Positions 1 through 9,332 are shown, numbered from the stretch's first letter. The stretch: 50,336 bases of DNA from UBA1422 sp041752735 (GCA_041752735.1 JBGSVW010000011.1:1-50336); one strand, 5' to 3'. Notes: generated by a model from the sequence alone, not told the origin. Made by a program: numbers and translations.

Positions 1-3000
1 ATCATCGCAAAAGATATAAAATCAGTTGATAAAATCAGTGCAATTTCACCTCAAGACCGTGTGAAATTTATTGAACGCCCCGCAAAACGAGTCGCACCCT
101 ATTTGGAAATGCCACTCAATGAGATTATTGAGGAACAGTGCACCCTTTTCCCTGAAGAAATGGCAGTAATTTGTGGAGAGGATCGGTTGACTTTTCGAAG
201 TTTTTTCCAACGAGCCAGAGAAATTGCAGGGCTTCTTCAGCAAAGCGGGGTTGAACCGGGCGATAAAGTAGGAGTCGTCCTAAAAAGAAACACGGATTTA
301 TTGCCGGCGTTGATGGGAGTCCTGATGACAGGGGGGGCGTATGTACCTTTCCTAGATTCACAACCCGAAAAGCGGATGGAATATATGATGGAGAACGCAG
401 AGGTAAAACTTATCCTATGTGATGAGCATACAACCCATGCAGTGGCGCATCTTAGTATAAAACACGTGGATATTAAAACATCGGCAGAACCATTGGAACA
501 AACATATTCCAACAAAATGAGTGATGCGTTTTATGTATTGTACACATCAGGGTCAACAGGCCTGCCTAAGGGCGTGCAGGTTCCTCATCGTGCAGTGGCC
601 AATTTATTGGAATGCATTAAAGAAATAATGGTCATGAACACCGGAAGGGTGCTTTGCTCATCCAATATGACTTTTGATATATTTATTACGGAAAGTTTGC
701 TTTCCTTGGCTCAGGGTTTCTGTGTTGTCTTGGCAGATGAAGAGGCGATGATGTTGCCTTATGAACTGGCTAACTTGATTGAAAAGCATGACGTTCGAAT
801 CATGCAATTCACACCGTCAAGGTTGCGACTTTGCATGCAAAACAAAAGGTTCGTGGGAGCACTGGCGGAGGTTGATCGAGTCATTGTTGCAGGAGAAAAT
901 TTGCCGGGGTCGTTGGTGGATTCCTTTAAAGATGTTACAGGAGCTCAGTTGGTGAATATGTATGGCCCCACTGAGACATCCGTTTATGTAACTCAAATCG
1001 AATTGTTCCGCGACGAGCCCGTGACCATTGGCAGGCCACTGAATAATTGTCGTGTTTATATCGTAGACGAATCAATGAATCTATTACCCCCCACTGCCAG
1101 AGGTGAAATCTGTATTGCGGGCATCTGCCTTTCCGATGGATATATTGGCTGCGAGGGTTTGACAGATAAAATGTTCATTGCAGATCCTTTGATGCCCGGA
1201 GAAAAGATGTATCGTAGTGGCGACATCGGCAGGCTGCATTTGAATGGCACCATTGAGTGTTTAGGTAGGGTGGATTCTCAAATCAAAGTTAATGGTATTC
1301 GGATAGAGCCACAGGAAATTATTGAAGCAATGACCAAGGTTGGGGCAGAACATGCGGCTTTATGTCCAATTAAAAACCAAGATGGATCCTCAACAATATT
1401 CGGATTTGTCAGCCCCGATACATTGAATCGCGAGAGGATCAAACTTGCCTTGGAACAAGAACTCCCAACATATATGATTCCTTCAGAAATTTATGTGCTT
1501 CGGGAAATCCCACATAACGCCAGTGGAAAAACGGACATGAAAAAACTGGAGAATATAATCAAAAATCCGGGAGAACAAATCGAAATGGCGGTGGCCACCT
1601 CAAAACCAGAAAGCTCTTCTGATTCCGGTACCACATTGAGCTCGCAATCTGTCAATGAACCTTTGGTAATCCCTACAGCAACACAGATTCTATCAATCTG
1701 GGAAAAATCATTAACTAAAAGACCGTTACTTTCTGATGTATCCTTCTTTGATCAGGGGGGAACTTCTCTAGGTGCATTGGGTATATTGGGAGAGTATTAC
1801 AACCAAGGATTCATTTTAACTATGGCCGATTTTTACAAAAATCCTACGGCCGACGCACAGGCTGCTATGCTTGCAGATAAGTTCAACCTCGAATCTGAAT
1901 GCAACAATGATGAAGCATTGATGGAAAGAGACCTTATTGAAGAGTTTGAGCAACATCACAGATATGTGCCGACGGTTACGGTTCGGAAACAAATGAAACC
2001 TGAAATCATCCTGCTGACGGGGGGGTCTGGATTTCTGGGTGCTCACTTAATGAAGGCTTTGATCGAAGCCGGGACTACACTGGTCTATTGTCTGGTTCGA
2101 AGTGGAAAAGAAGAGATCTTTTATGAAACACTTGTTAGATACTTTGGTCAGGATTGGCTTGATGAGAATACAAATCGGATAAAATCCATGGTAGGAGATA
2201 TATCCAAAAAAAATCTGGGCTTAATTAAAAACGACCATGAATTACTTCAGCAAAAGGTTGATGCAGTCTATCATGCGGCAGCAGATGTCCGCCATTACGC
2301 TGATGAAAAACAATCACTTAAGACCAACCTTGAGGGAACAAAGAATGTGATTGCGTTTACAAAGAAAGCAAATGCATCCTTGCATCATATTTCTACAACT
2401 TCCGTGGCGGCTCAGTATCTGCGCAACCAGCCGGAAACAAAAGCAATATTTTTTGAAATGGACTTTGACATTGGGCAAAACAGAGAGCAAAATATATATG
2501 TGAACACAAAGTTCCTAGCAGAATCCGCGGTCTACCAAGCTGTGGAGGAAGGAATGGACGCGCATGTCTACCGAATTGGCAGACTGGTTGGTCGTGCAGA
2601 GGACGGTTTGTTCCAAAAGAATCCTGAAAGCAATGCATTTTATGTATTTCTGAAAGCCATCAGCTTGGCAGGCGCAATACCGGAATCCATGGCATCGGTA
2701 GATCTCGAATTGACCCCGGTGGATGAATGCGCAAAAGCAATTGTAGCACTGCAGGACTCCACCTTTACTACTTTGCACTTGGCATCGCCCCATTTGACCA
2801 CAGTGAAGGAAATCATCGAACTGAATCCGGCAATTCAAATAGTAAGAGATCAGGATTACGGCCAGTTATTAAAGGAATTTTCACTTCGAAATATGGGTCA
2901 TGATGCCACACCTTTGCTAGATTACTACAACGGCCAACAAGGAACGAAACAAAAGATTGAAATCTCGACTGTCATCACACGAAATGAACTGACTGCTCGA

Positions 3001-3066
3001 GGAATTCAATGGAAAAAGGCACCTGCATCCAAACTGCTGTCAGCTTTTTTCGTTGAGAAAGAATAA
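1..3066 (+). CDS. NRPS module: adenylation - carrier - thioester reductase (5' partial)
   Basis: C-terminal part of a nonribosomal peptide synthetase. The frame is open to base 1, so the gene starts outside the window; a GTG at base 61 has no ribosome site and is probably internal. Counting from that codon: adenylation motifs are YTSGSTGLPKG near residue 160, FDIFITE, MYGPTE, YRSGD, a QIKVNG core and a NASGKT Lys loop. The carrier protein has GGTSL with the phosphopantetheine Ser at 569. A terminal reductase follows with a Rossmann GGSGFLG at 654-660 and a Tyr813-x3-Lys817 catalytic pair. Such a reductase releases the chain from the carrier as an aldehyde or, after a second reduction, an alcohol. 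The linker ahead of the A domain suggests an upstream condensation domain off the window. The histidine kinase gene follows after 11 bases. Confidence 0.93.
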   Translation: MIAKDIKSVDKISAISPQDRVKFIERPAKRVAPYLEMPLNEIIEEQCTLFPEEMAVICGEDRLTFRSFFQRAREIAGLLQQSGVEPGDKVGVVLKRNTDLLPALMGVLMTGGAYVPFLDSQPEKRMEYMMENAEVKLILCDEHTTHAVAHLSIKHVDIKTSAEPLEQTYSNKMSDAFYVLYTSGSTGLPKGVQVPHRAVANLLECIKEIMVMNTGRVLCSSNMTFDIFITESLLSLAQGFCVVLADEEAMMLPYELANLIEKHDVRIMQFTPSRLRLCMQNKRFVGALAEVDRVIVAGENLPGSLVDSFKDVTGAQLVNMYGPTETSVYVTQIELFRDEPVTIGRPLNNCRVYIVDESMNLLPPTARGEICIAGICLSDGYIGCEGLTDKMFIADPLMPGEKMYRSGDIGRLHLNGTIECLGRVDSQIKVNGIRIEPQEIIEAMTKVGAEHAALCPIKNQDGSSTIFGFVSPDTLNRERIKLALEQELPTYMIPSEIYVLREIPHNASGKTDMKKLENIIKNPGEQIEMAVATSKPESSSDSGTTLSSQSVNEPLVIPTATQILSIWEKSLTKRPLLSDVSFFDQGGTSLGALGILGEYYNQGFILTMADFYKNPTADAQAAMLADKFNLESECNNDEALMERDLIEEFEQHHRYVPTVTVRKQMKPEIILLTGGSGFLGAHLMKALIEAGTTLVYCLVRSGKEEIFYETLVRYFGQDWLDENTNRIKSMVGDISKKNLGLIKNDHELLQQKVDAVYHAAADVRHYADEKQSLKTNLEGTKNVIAFTKKANASLHHISTTSVAAQYLRNQPETKAIFFEMDFDIGQNREQNIYVNTKFLAESAVYQAVEEGMDAHVYRIGRLVGRAEDGLFQKNPESNAFYVFLKAISLAGAIPESMASVDLELTPVDECAKAIVALQDSTFTTLHLASPHLTTVKEIIELNPAIQIVRDQDYGQLLKEFSLRNMGHDATPLLDYYNGQQGTKQKIEISTVITRNELTARGIQWKKAPASKLLSAFFVEKE

Positions 3067-3077
3067 GAGGAACAGCT

Positions 3078-4988
3078 ATGGCGAACACATCCACGGTTAT
3101 CATACCATTTCCATGGTTTATCGTATTTTTGCTGATATTCATCTCTTGTTGTGGGTTTATCATTTGGAGCGTTTTGGAATCCAGACGAAAACTGGTCCTG
3201 CTTCAGACTTTATATATAGGCTTATGCTTAGCCATGGCATTGTGGTGTATGGCGATGATGGGGCTATATTTCACAGACATGAAAGATGTGTTCATGCAAT
3301 ATTTCTGGGATTCCTTATCCTATCTTGGTGCAACATCGTTACCTGTACTTGTCCTTTTTATTGCAATCACGTTCGTAAGAGGAATTAATGAAGTTCCAAA
3401 ATCATGGAAATATCTTTTCGTTTTACCGGTTTTGACAAATATATTGGTCTGGACTAACCCGGTGCATCATTTGCATTACAAAGTATTTTCGATTTTCCGC
3501 GACCAACTGGTTTTTGGGCCTAATCTGATTTTTCATGGCATTTTTAGTTATATTTGCATTATCTATGCTACTTTCCTTCTGGTTCAGTTCTACATCCGTC
3601 AAAAGGACAACATTTTTAGAAGCCAATGCCTTCTTTTGATTGTAGGGAATTCTGTTCCGCTTCTTGTCAGTATTATGGCAACAGTTGGACTTTTCGCTTT
3701 CCCTATCTATGCAACCCCTTTGTCCTTTGCAATTTCAGGAATTTGTACTTTCTTTGCTATCAGTAAATACAAAATAATCAATCTGCAGCCTGTTGCGACG
3801 CAGATGATTTTGGATAATATATCCGACAGCTATTTTGTAATCAATATTGACGGCGTATTACTAAGTGAAAATGAGCGTTTCACCACAAACTTGAAGCAAG
3901 TTTATGGAATCAGAGAAAGAGTGAATCTTGATGGATACCTGAGTGAAATGGGTGACAAAAACGTAGCATTGTTGTATAATCTCATCAATGCGGTGCAATC
4001 TAGCAAAGACTCAAAAACTGTCATTACCTATGAGCAGGATGTAATAGTTGAAAAAGAAAATGAAAGTCAAAAGATATATTATTTTGTTGAAGTAAACCCA
4101 TTGTTCAGCAAAGAAAACCTTCTTGGCTATGTAATCATTTTCAAAGACTTCACACCGGTCAAAAAAAGCATGCAGCAACTTCAAGAGAACCAAACTCGTA
4201 TGATGGAACAGGAACGTCTTGCATCAATAGGCCAAATGGTAGGAGGTCTTGCGCATAACTTAAAAACACCAATTATGAGCATTGCAGGTTGTTCTACAGC
4301 CATCGATACGTTGGTACGTGAAATAGAAGAATCGGTTGAAAATTCAACAGTAACTGTTGAAGATTATCATCAAATCTGTTCTGAAATGTATGACTGGCTC
4401 TCTAAAATAAAAGAATCCTGTGGCTATATGTCAGACATTATCACAATTATAAAGGGACAGGCAGCCAATGCAGGCGGTGCTGAGCAAGCAGCATTTACCA
4501 TACAAGATTTGATCACAAGATCCACCATGCTCATGCGTCATGAGCTGCTTTACAATCGTTGTGAAATCGTTTCAGAATATGATTCAAACACGCAATACAC
4601 ATTAACGGGTGATATCAATAATCTGATTCAGGTGTTGAACAATTTGATAAGCAATGCTATTGATGCCACCAGTATGACCGGAGGCGGCAAAATAGAAATT
4701 GGTATTGATGAAAATCAAGAATATCTTGATATTTATGTGAAAGATACCGGACCTGGAATTAATCCAAACGTGAAGCGAAAACTATTTAACGAAATGACCA
4801 CCACAAAAGGTGTCAAAGGCACCGGAATCGGACTCTTTATTTCTAACGCTGTGGTTCGAGGAAAATTTGGTGGAAACATGTGGGCGAAAGATAATCCTGA
4901 GGGTGGCGCGATATTTGGACTTTCCATCCCAATAGAATTAGTAAAAATTACAAATTATGATATTTCGGAGGAAATTGATGAGAATTAA
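3078..4988 (+). CDS. 7TM-type sensor histidine kinase with PAS region
   Basis: Membrane sensor kinase of 636 residues. The first ~225 residues are a series of hydrophobic segments with a TNPVHHLHY-type motif typical of the N-terminal 7TM sensor region of histidine kinases. A PAS-like segment follows (~245-365). The kinase core has an H-box with AHNLKTP and the phosphoacceptor His393, an N-box (NNLISNAIDA), a DTGPGI G1 box and a GTGIGLFIS G2 box. A longer than usual stretch separates the H-box from the ATPase domain (~400-480). The start ATG follows AGAGG. The gene sits 11 bases after the NRPS and overlaps the response regulator by 11 bases, so the pair is almost certainly a cognate two-component system co-transcribed with the biosynthetic genes. 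Ligand unknown; a hydrophobic or membrane-borne signal, perhaps the operon's own product, is an inference. Confidence 0.93.
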   Translation: MANTSTVIIPFPWFIVFLLIFISCCGFIIWSVLESRRKLVLLQTLYIGLCLAMALWCMAMMGLYFTDMKDVFMQYFWDSLSYLGATSLPVLVLFIAITFVRGINEVPKSWKYLFVLPVLTNILVWTNPVHHLHYKVFSIFRDQLVFGPNLIFHGIFSYICIIYATFLLVQFYIRQKDNIFRSQCLLLIVGNSVPLLVSIMATVGLFAFPIYATPLSFAISGICTFFAISKYKIINLQPVATQMILDNISDSYFVINIDGVLLSENERFTTNLKQVYGIRERVNLDGYLSEMGDKNVALLYNLINAVQSSKDSKTVITYEQDVIVEKENESQKIYYFVEVNPLFSKENLLGYVIIFKDFTPVKKSMQQLQENQTRMMEQERLASIGQMVGGLAHNLKTPIMSIAGCSTAIDTLVREIEESVENSTVTVEDYHQICSEMYDWLSKIKESCGYMSDIITIIKGQAANAGGAEQAAFTIQDLITRSTMLMRHELLYNRCEIVSEYDSNTQYTLTGDINNLIQVLNNLISNAIDATSMTGGGKIEIGIDENQEYLDIYVKDTGPGINPNVKRKLFNEMTTTKGVKGTGIGLFISNAVVRGKFGGNMWAKDNPEGGAIFGLSIPIELVKITNYDISEEIDEN

Positions 4989-5994
4989 TATGCGGAACCC
5001 AGAAAATAGTGACTTCAGCATTCTTACGCTGGATGACGACCCCATTATGACTGCCACAATTCAGACCTATTTTCAGAATGCCGGGTATATGGTTGATGCC
5101 GAAAACGATCCTCACCTGGCCATTGAACGAATCAGAAACGGGAATTATGACATATTACTGCTTGACTTTTTTATGCCCTCTATGTTTGGAGATGCAGTTG
5201 TCAAAGAGGTTCGCAAATTCAATAAAGACCTGTTTATTATCCTATTAACCGGTCATAAGAGCATGGCTCCACCGATACGAACAATCCGTGACCTTGATAT
5301 ACATGGATATTACGAAAAGAGCGACAAGTTTGACCAGCTAGAAATTCTTGTGGAATCCAGCCTGAAATCCATAAGGCAAATTCGAACCATTCGCAAAAAT
5401 TATATTGAAATGACCATGGCAATCCGCAAAATGGTCGATGCCAAGGATGCCAACACCAAAGACCATTCAGAACGTGTTGCCTATTTTGGCTATCGTTTGG
5501 CCAAAGAAATGGCCAAACCTGAAGCCTTTTGCGACCGAATACGATTGGCCGGTTTGTTCCACGACATTGGCAAGATTGCCGTACCCGACGACATTTTACT
5601 TTCAGAAAACAAATTTACCGACCTGCAATATGAAGTCATGAAGAAACATCCCGAAAAGGGATATGAAATTTTATCTACATTCTCCGCTTTTATGGAGATT
5701 GCTCCAATCGTAAAATATCACCATGAGCGTTACGATGGAAAAGGTTACCCCCAGGGGATTAAGGGAGAAGAAATTCCAGAGGAATCTAGAATCATTACCG
5801 TAGTTGATTCTTTTGATGCCATGACATCCAAGCGAAGATATCGCGCCAGCGAACTCAGCGTGGAACAGGCAATGAAAGAATTGTTAAATGGCAAAGGACA
5901 GCAGTTTGATGCATATATCGTAGACTGTTTTGTCCGAATGCTAGAAAACCATCCGGAATATTTAGAACAGGAAATTGGGGAATATACGTATTAG
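4978..5994 (+). CDS. Response regulator with HD-GYP c-di-GMP phosphodiesterase output
   Basis: Receiver domain fused to HD-GYP. I start it at ATG 4978, six bases after GGAGG (338 residues). The receiver has the acidic pocket LDDDP near residue 18 and phosphoacceptor Asp63 in LLLDFFMP. The output domain carries HD at 195-196 within HDIGK and the intact signature HHERYDGKGYP at 248-258, so it should hydrolyse c-di-GMP. There is no DNA-binding domain: the pathway ends in second-messenger turnover rather than direct transcription control. Its start overlaps the end of the kinase gene, which implies translational coupling. The acyl ligase begins 15 bases downstream. Target process unknown. Confidence 0.95.
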   Translation: MRINMRNPENSDFSILTLDDDPIMTATIQTYFQNAGYMVDAENDPHLAIERIRNGNYDILLLDFFMPSMFGDAVVKEVRKFNKDLFIILLTGHKSMAPPIRTIRDLDIHGYYEKSDKFDQLEILVESSLKSIRQIRTIRKNYIEMTMAIRKMVDAKDANTKDHSERVAYFGYRLAKEMAKPEAFCDRIRLAGLFHDIGKIAVPDDILLSENKFTDLQYEVMKKHPEKGYEILSTFSAFMEIAPIVKYHHERYDGKGYPQGIKGEEIPEESRIITVVDSFDAMTSKRRYRASELSVEQAMKELLNGKGQQFDAYIVDCFVRMLENHPEYLEQEIGEYTY

Positions 5995-6009
5995 GAGGTA
6001 GTAAAAACT

Positions 6010-7650
6010 ATGAAACCAGATTTTTTCAACGTAAAGTACTTTGATACCTTTTACCAACTGGTAGAAGAATTTGAAGCACATAAGGACAGAATCGCACTGT
6101 CTTGGTTTGATGCGGATAAAAACAAAATAACCAAAACCTATCAAGAGTTTGTTGGAGATATCGTCGGGCTTCGAAACAAAATGGTTGCATCTGGAATTTC
6201 CAGAAAGCACATTGCCATTCTCGGAGAAAATAACTATGAATGGATTGTTGCATTTTACGCAATCACCTCGGGCGGTGGGGTCGCGGTGCTGATTGACACG
6301 GAGCAAACCGATGATACAGTTAGGGAACTCATTGTCCGGTCTGATACAGAGTATGTCTTTGCATCAGAATATCTATCCGCAATATGCCACCCATTGCTCA
6401 AAAAAAGAAAAATACAAGATATTTTTATTTTGGGTAGTGAAGCCAGCTCCACAGACGAAACTTCAATTTATGAACTGATTCGAGAAGGAAACTCTATGCG
6501 ACTGCAAAAGCCGGAGACTATCATGGTGGATCAAATGGCTGTAATTGCATGTACCTCCGGAACCACAAGCAAACAAAAATTAGTGATGTTATCACAGAAG
6601 AATATGCTGGTGAATGCTTCGGATGCCAACGCTTTATGCGCTGTTGGTCCGAAGGTGTTCTCATCACTGCCTTTTTATCACACCTTTGGGTTAAGCATCG
6701 CAGTCATTGCATCCTTGGCCAGTGGATATGAAGTGACAATCAATGGAGACTTGAGAACCCTTGCAAGAGACATGATGGCTTCAGGTGCTACTACAGTTCT
6801 GGCCGTACCGTTGATTGCAGAAGCAATGACTAAAATTCTATTTGCAGGAATCAATGATGCTGAGAAGGTTGATAAACTAAAGAAACTGGTTGAATCAAAT
6901 GCACTGATTAAATATTTTGGGATGAAAAAAGTCAAACCAAAATTGATGTTGCTCAAAAGTCATGTCTTCCCCAATATGAAATACGTAGTATGTGGTGGAG
7001 CCCATTTGGATTTGGAAATCGTCCATATGCTAGATGCTTTTGATATCCAGGTGCTTCCCGGTTATGGCACATCGGAGTGTTCTCCCATGATTTCGGCACC
7101 CCATACAGAGGGCGTGGTCATCGAATCCGTCGGAACCATCATGCCCCATTGTGAAGTTCGAATCGAGCAGGATGAAATCTGGGTTCGAGGCGATAATGTT
7201 ATGCTGGGGTATTACAAAGATGAAGAGGCGAATGAAGAGGTATTTGAAAATGGCTGGTATAAAACCGGTGACTTAGGACGTGTTGGAAAAGATGACCTCT
7301 TGTATTTCACCGGCCGGAAGAAAAACTTGATTGTCTTAAAAAATGGCAAAAAGATTTCTCCCGAAAAAATCGAAGAACTGGTGGTAAAAATACCATTGGT
7401 CAAGGATGTTGTTGCTTATGGCGCAACCTCCGGCAATTATGCAGATGATGTCAAACCTGCAGTGATGATTTATCCCGACCCTGAGCTTTCAAAAGGAATG
7501 ACCAACTACGAAATTCTAAGTGAAATTAACCGGGAAATAGAAAAAATCAACACAAAATTGCCCAATTATCAACAGATACAAGGCGTGACACTTCGTGATA
7601 AGGAATTTGAAAAAACCTCAACAAAGAAGATTAAACGAGGGACCATCTAA
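6010..7650 (+). CDS. AMP-dependent acyl ligase (acyl-ACP or acyl-CoA synthetase-like)
   Basis: ANL-superfamily adenylating enzyme of 546 residues, preceded by AGGAGG. Motifs: CTSGTTSKQK at 181-190 (P-loop; the usual Gly-x-Pro-Lys reads Ser-Lys-Gln-Lys, a divergent form), GYGTSE, WYKTGDLGR, YFTGRKKN and a C-terminal TSTKKIKR holding the likely catalytic Lys. It activates a carboxylic acid as acyl-AMP and passes it to a thiol. Immediately downstream lies a free acyl carrier protein gene, so loading that ACP, as fatty acyl-AMP ligases do for lipopeptide starters, is the best guess. CoA could be the acceptor instead; sequence alone does not decide. Fourth gene of the operon that includes the NRPS. 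Confidence 0.9.
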   Translation: MKPDFFNVKYFDTFYQLVEEFEAHKDRIALSWFDADKNKITKTYQEFVGDIVGLRNKMVASGISRKHIAILGENNYEWIVAFYAITSGGGVAVLIDTEQTDDTVRELIVRSDTEYVFASEYLSAICHPLLKKRKIQDIFILGSEASSTDETSIYELIREGNSMRLQKPETIMVDQMAVIACTSGTTSKQKLVMLSQKNMLVNASDANALCAVGPKVFSSLPFYHTFGLSIAVIASLASGYEVTINGDLRTLARDMMASGATTVLAVPLIAEAMTKILFAGINDAEKVDKLKKLVESNALIKYFGMKKVKPKLMLLKSHVFPNMKYVVCGGAHLDLEIVHMLDAFDIQVLPGYGTSECSPMISAPHTEGVVIESVGTIMPHCEVRIEQDEIWVRGDNVMLGYYKDEEANEEVFENGWYKTGDLGRVGKDDLLYFTGRKKNLIVLKNGKKISPEKIEELVVKIPLVKDVVAYGATSGNYADDVKPAVMIYPDPELSKGMTNYEILSEINREIEKINTKLPNYQQIQGVTLRDKEFEKTSTKKIKRGTI

Positions 7651-7668
7651 AGGAGAGTGAGGCAAACG

Positions 7669-7896
7669 ATGCTGGAAGTTGTAGAAAAAATTGTCTATAA
7701 TGTGACAGGAAAAAAGGGACTGACCATGGATACCGACTTTGTGGCGGATCTGGGATTAAATTCCCTGGATATCATCAATCTAGTTAGTGCCTTCGAAAAA
7801 CACTTCAATACCAAAGTCCCCAATCGGGATATTTGGAATTTGAGGCAAGTGCGGGATGTGGTAGACTATATTAATACCAAAGTCCCGCCAAAATAA
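7669..7896 (+). CDS. Acyl carrier protein
   Basis: Stand-alone carrier protein of 75 residues with DLGLNSLD, phosphopantetheine attachment at Ser32. I choose ATG 7669 (GAGG six bases upstream); a GTG at 7657 lies too close to AGGAG. It lies 18 bases after the acyl ligase and is the last gene before a terminator. The pairing suggests it holds an activated acid destined for the upstream NRPS rather than serving primary fatty acid synthesis, whose ACP would normally sit in a fab cluster. That role is inference. Confidence 0.93.
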   Translation: MLEVVEKIVYNVTGKKGLTMDTDFVADLGLNSLDIINLVSAFEKHFNTKVPNRDIWNLRQVRDVVDYINTKVPPK

Positions 7897-7909
7897 GAAT
7901 TGATGCAAT

Positions 7910-7944
7910 AAGGGCACAGTTCAATGGACCGGTGCCCTTTTGTT
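7910..7944 (+). terminator. Terminator after the ACP gene
   Basis: An 8-bp stem (AAGGGCAC / GTGCCCTT, 14-base loop) followed by a T-rich tract. It closes the NRPS operon and separates it from pyrH. Confidence 0.85.
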
Positions 7945-7977
7945 ATGGCTAAAAACAGAAAAATACACCGAACTCAT

Positions 7978-8007
7978 TTGATAGACCTATGGGTCATATG
8001 ATATAAT
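7978..8007 (+). promoter_or_regulatory. Sigma-A type promoter for pyrH operon
   Basis: TTGATA at 7978-7983 and TATAAT at 8002-8007 with an 18-base spacer, about 50 bases ahead of pyrH. Confidence 0.75.
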
Positions 8008-8055
8008 AGTGCAGACAATTGTTCAGAAATAACTGCTGACAGGAGAGGAGGGTAT

Positions 8056-8760
8056 ATGAAACCCAAATACAATCGAGTCATTCTTAAAATCAGCGGAGAA
8101 GCCCTAGCCGGCGATCAAAGTTTTGGCATAAAAGAGGAAATGGTGCAAGCCGTAGCGAGGCAAGTGAAGGCTGTTCATGATATGGGCGTTGAAGTGGCTG
8201 TCGTCGTTGGTGGGGGAAACTTTTGGAGAGGCAGGACCAGCACAAGTATGGACCGAGCCACAGCGGACTATATGGGAATGCTGGCAACCATTATCAATGC
8301 AATGGCGTTGCAGGATGCCTTTGAGGCCATTGGCATTGAGACCAGAGTCCAAACCGCCATCGAGATGAAAGAAGTTGCTGAGCCTTATATACGTAGAAAG
8401 GCCATTCATCATTTGGAAACCCAAAAGGTTGTCATCTTTGGAGGTGGCACCGGCAATCCATTCTTTTCGACAGATACAACCGCCGCACTGCGAGCTGCTG
8501 AAATAGATGCGGATATCATCCTTTTGGCAAAAAAAATAGATGCGGTTTATTCAGACGACCCGGCGACAAATCCCAATGCCATCCGGTATGAAGAACTAAC
8601 CCATCAGGATGTGCTGGAACAAAACCTAAAAGTGATGGACTCCACTGCAGCATCTCTTTGCAGAGATAACAATATCGGTATACATGTTTTCGCCCTTGCG
8701 GAAGAAGGAAATGTTGTCAAAGCGGTTTGTGGAGAAAAAATAGGAACCATTATCCATTAG
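8056..8760 (+). CDS. pyrH: UMP kinase
   Basis: Cytoplasmic uridylate kinase, UMP + ATP to UDP + ADP, feeding pyrimidine nucleotides. 234 residues, the usual bacterial length. The amino-acid-kinase fold is recognisable from YNRVILKISGEALAG at the N-terminus, VVGGGNFWRG, FGGGTGNPFFSTDT and KKIDAVYSDDP. Strong AGGAGAGGAGG upstream. First gene of a long co-directional operon; frr follows after 12 bases, the near-universal bacterial pyrH-frr arrangement. Confidence 0.97.
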   Translation: MKPKYNRVILKISGEALAGDQSFGIKEEMVQAVARQVKAVHDMGVEVAVVVGGGNFWRGRTSTSMDRATADYMGMLATIINAMALQDAFEAIGIETRVQTAIEMKEVAEPYIRRKAIHHLETQKVVIFGGGTGNPFFSTDTTAALRAAEIDADIILLAKKIDAVYSDDPATNPNAIRYEELTHQDVLEQNLKVMDSTAASLCRDNNIGIHVFALAEEGNVVKAVCGEKIGTIIH

Positions 8761-8772
8761 AGGAGGAAAAAA

Positions 8773-9330
8773 ATGAGTGATCAATTAATTAGTCATCTTG
8801 AGGAGAAGATTAGTAAAACCAAATCGACCCTGAAAGAAGAACTGAACACCGTCCGAGCAGGAAGGGCAAATGCTTCGTTGCTGGACAAAATCATGGTGGA
8901 CTATTATGGTTCTCCAACACCTTTGAAGCAAATGTCCAATGTATCTGTCCCCGATCCAAGAACACTGATGATTGCCCCTTTTGATCCCAAAAGCATTTCA
9001 GAAATTGAACGTGCGCTGAATACGGCAAACTTGGGCATCAACCCTTCAAACGATGGTAAGGCAATTCGCCTTGTGATCCCTCAGGTGACAGAAGAACGAC
9101 GAAAAGAATTGACGAAGTCAATCAAAGCCATGGGTGAAGAGGCAAAGGTAGCTGTACGTAATGTGCGCAGACATACCAACGACGAAATTAAAAAAGAAGA
9201 GAAGGCAGGCGAACTGACAGAAGACGATGTAAAATCAGAACTTGATAAAGTTCAAAAGCTTACAGACGATGCCATCAAATCCATAGATGAGATTATTGCC
9301 AACAAAGAAAAAGAAATCATGGAAGTCTAA
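8773..9330 (+). CDS. frr: Ribosome recycling factor
   Basis: 185-residue RRF, which with EF-G splits post-termination ribosomes. Family hallmarks are TVRAGRANASLLDKIMVDYYG near residues 26-46, PLKQMSNVSVPDPRTL, NPSNDGKAIRLVIP and a long Lys/Glu-rich helical C-terminal half. AGGAGG precedes the ATG. uppS starts two bases after its stop, so the two are probably translationally coupled. Confidence 0.98.
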   Translation: MSDQLISHLEEKISKTKSTLKEELNTVRAGRANASLLDKIMVDYYGSPTPLKQMSNVSVPDPRTLMIAPFDPKSISEIERALNTANLGINPSNDGKAIRLVIPQVTEERRKELTKSIKAMGEEAKVAVRNVRRHTNDEIKKEEKAGELTEDDVKSELDKVQKLTDDAIKSIDEIIANKEKEIMEV

Positions 9331-9332
9331 AA

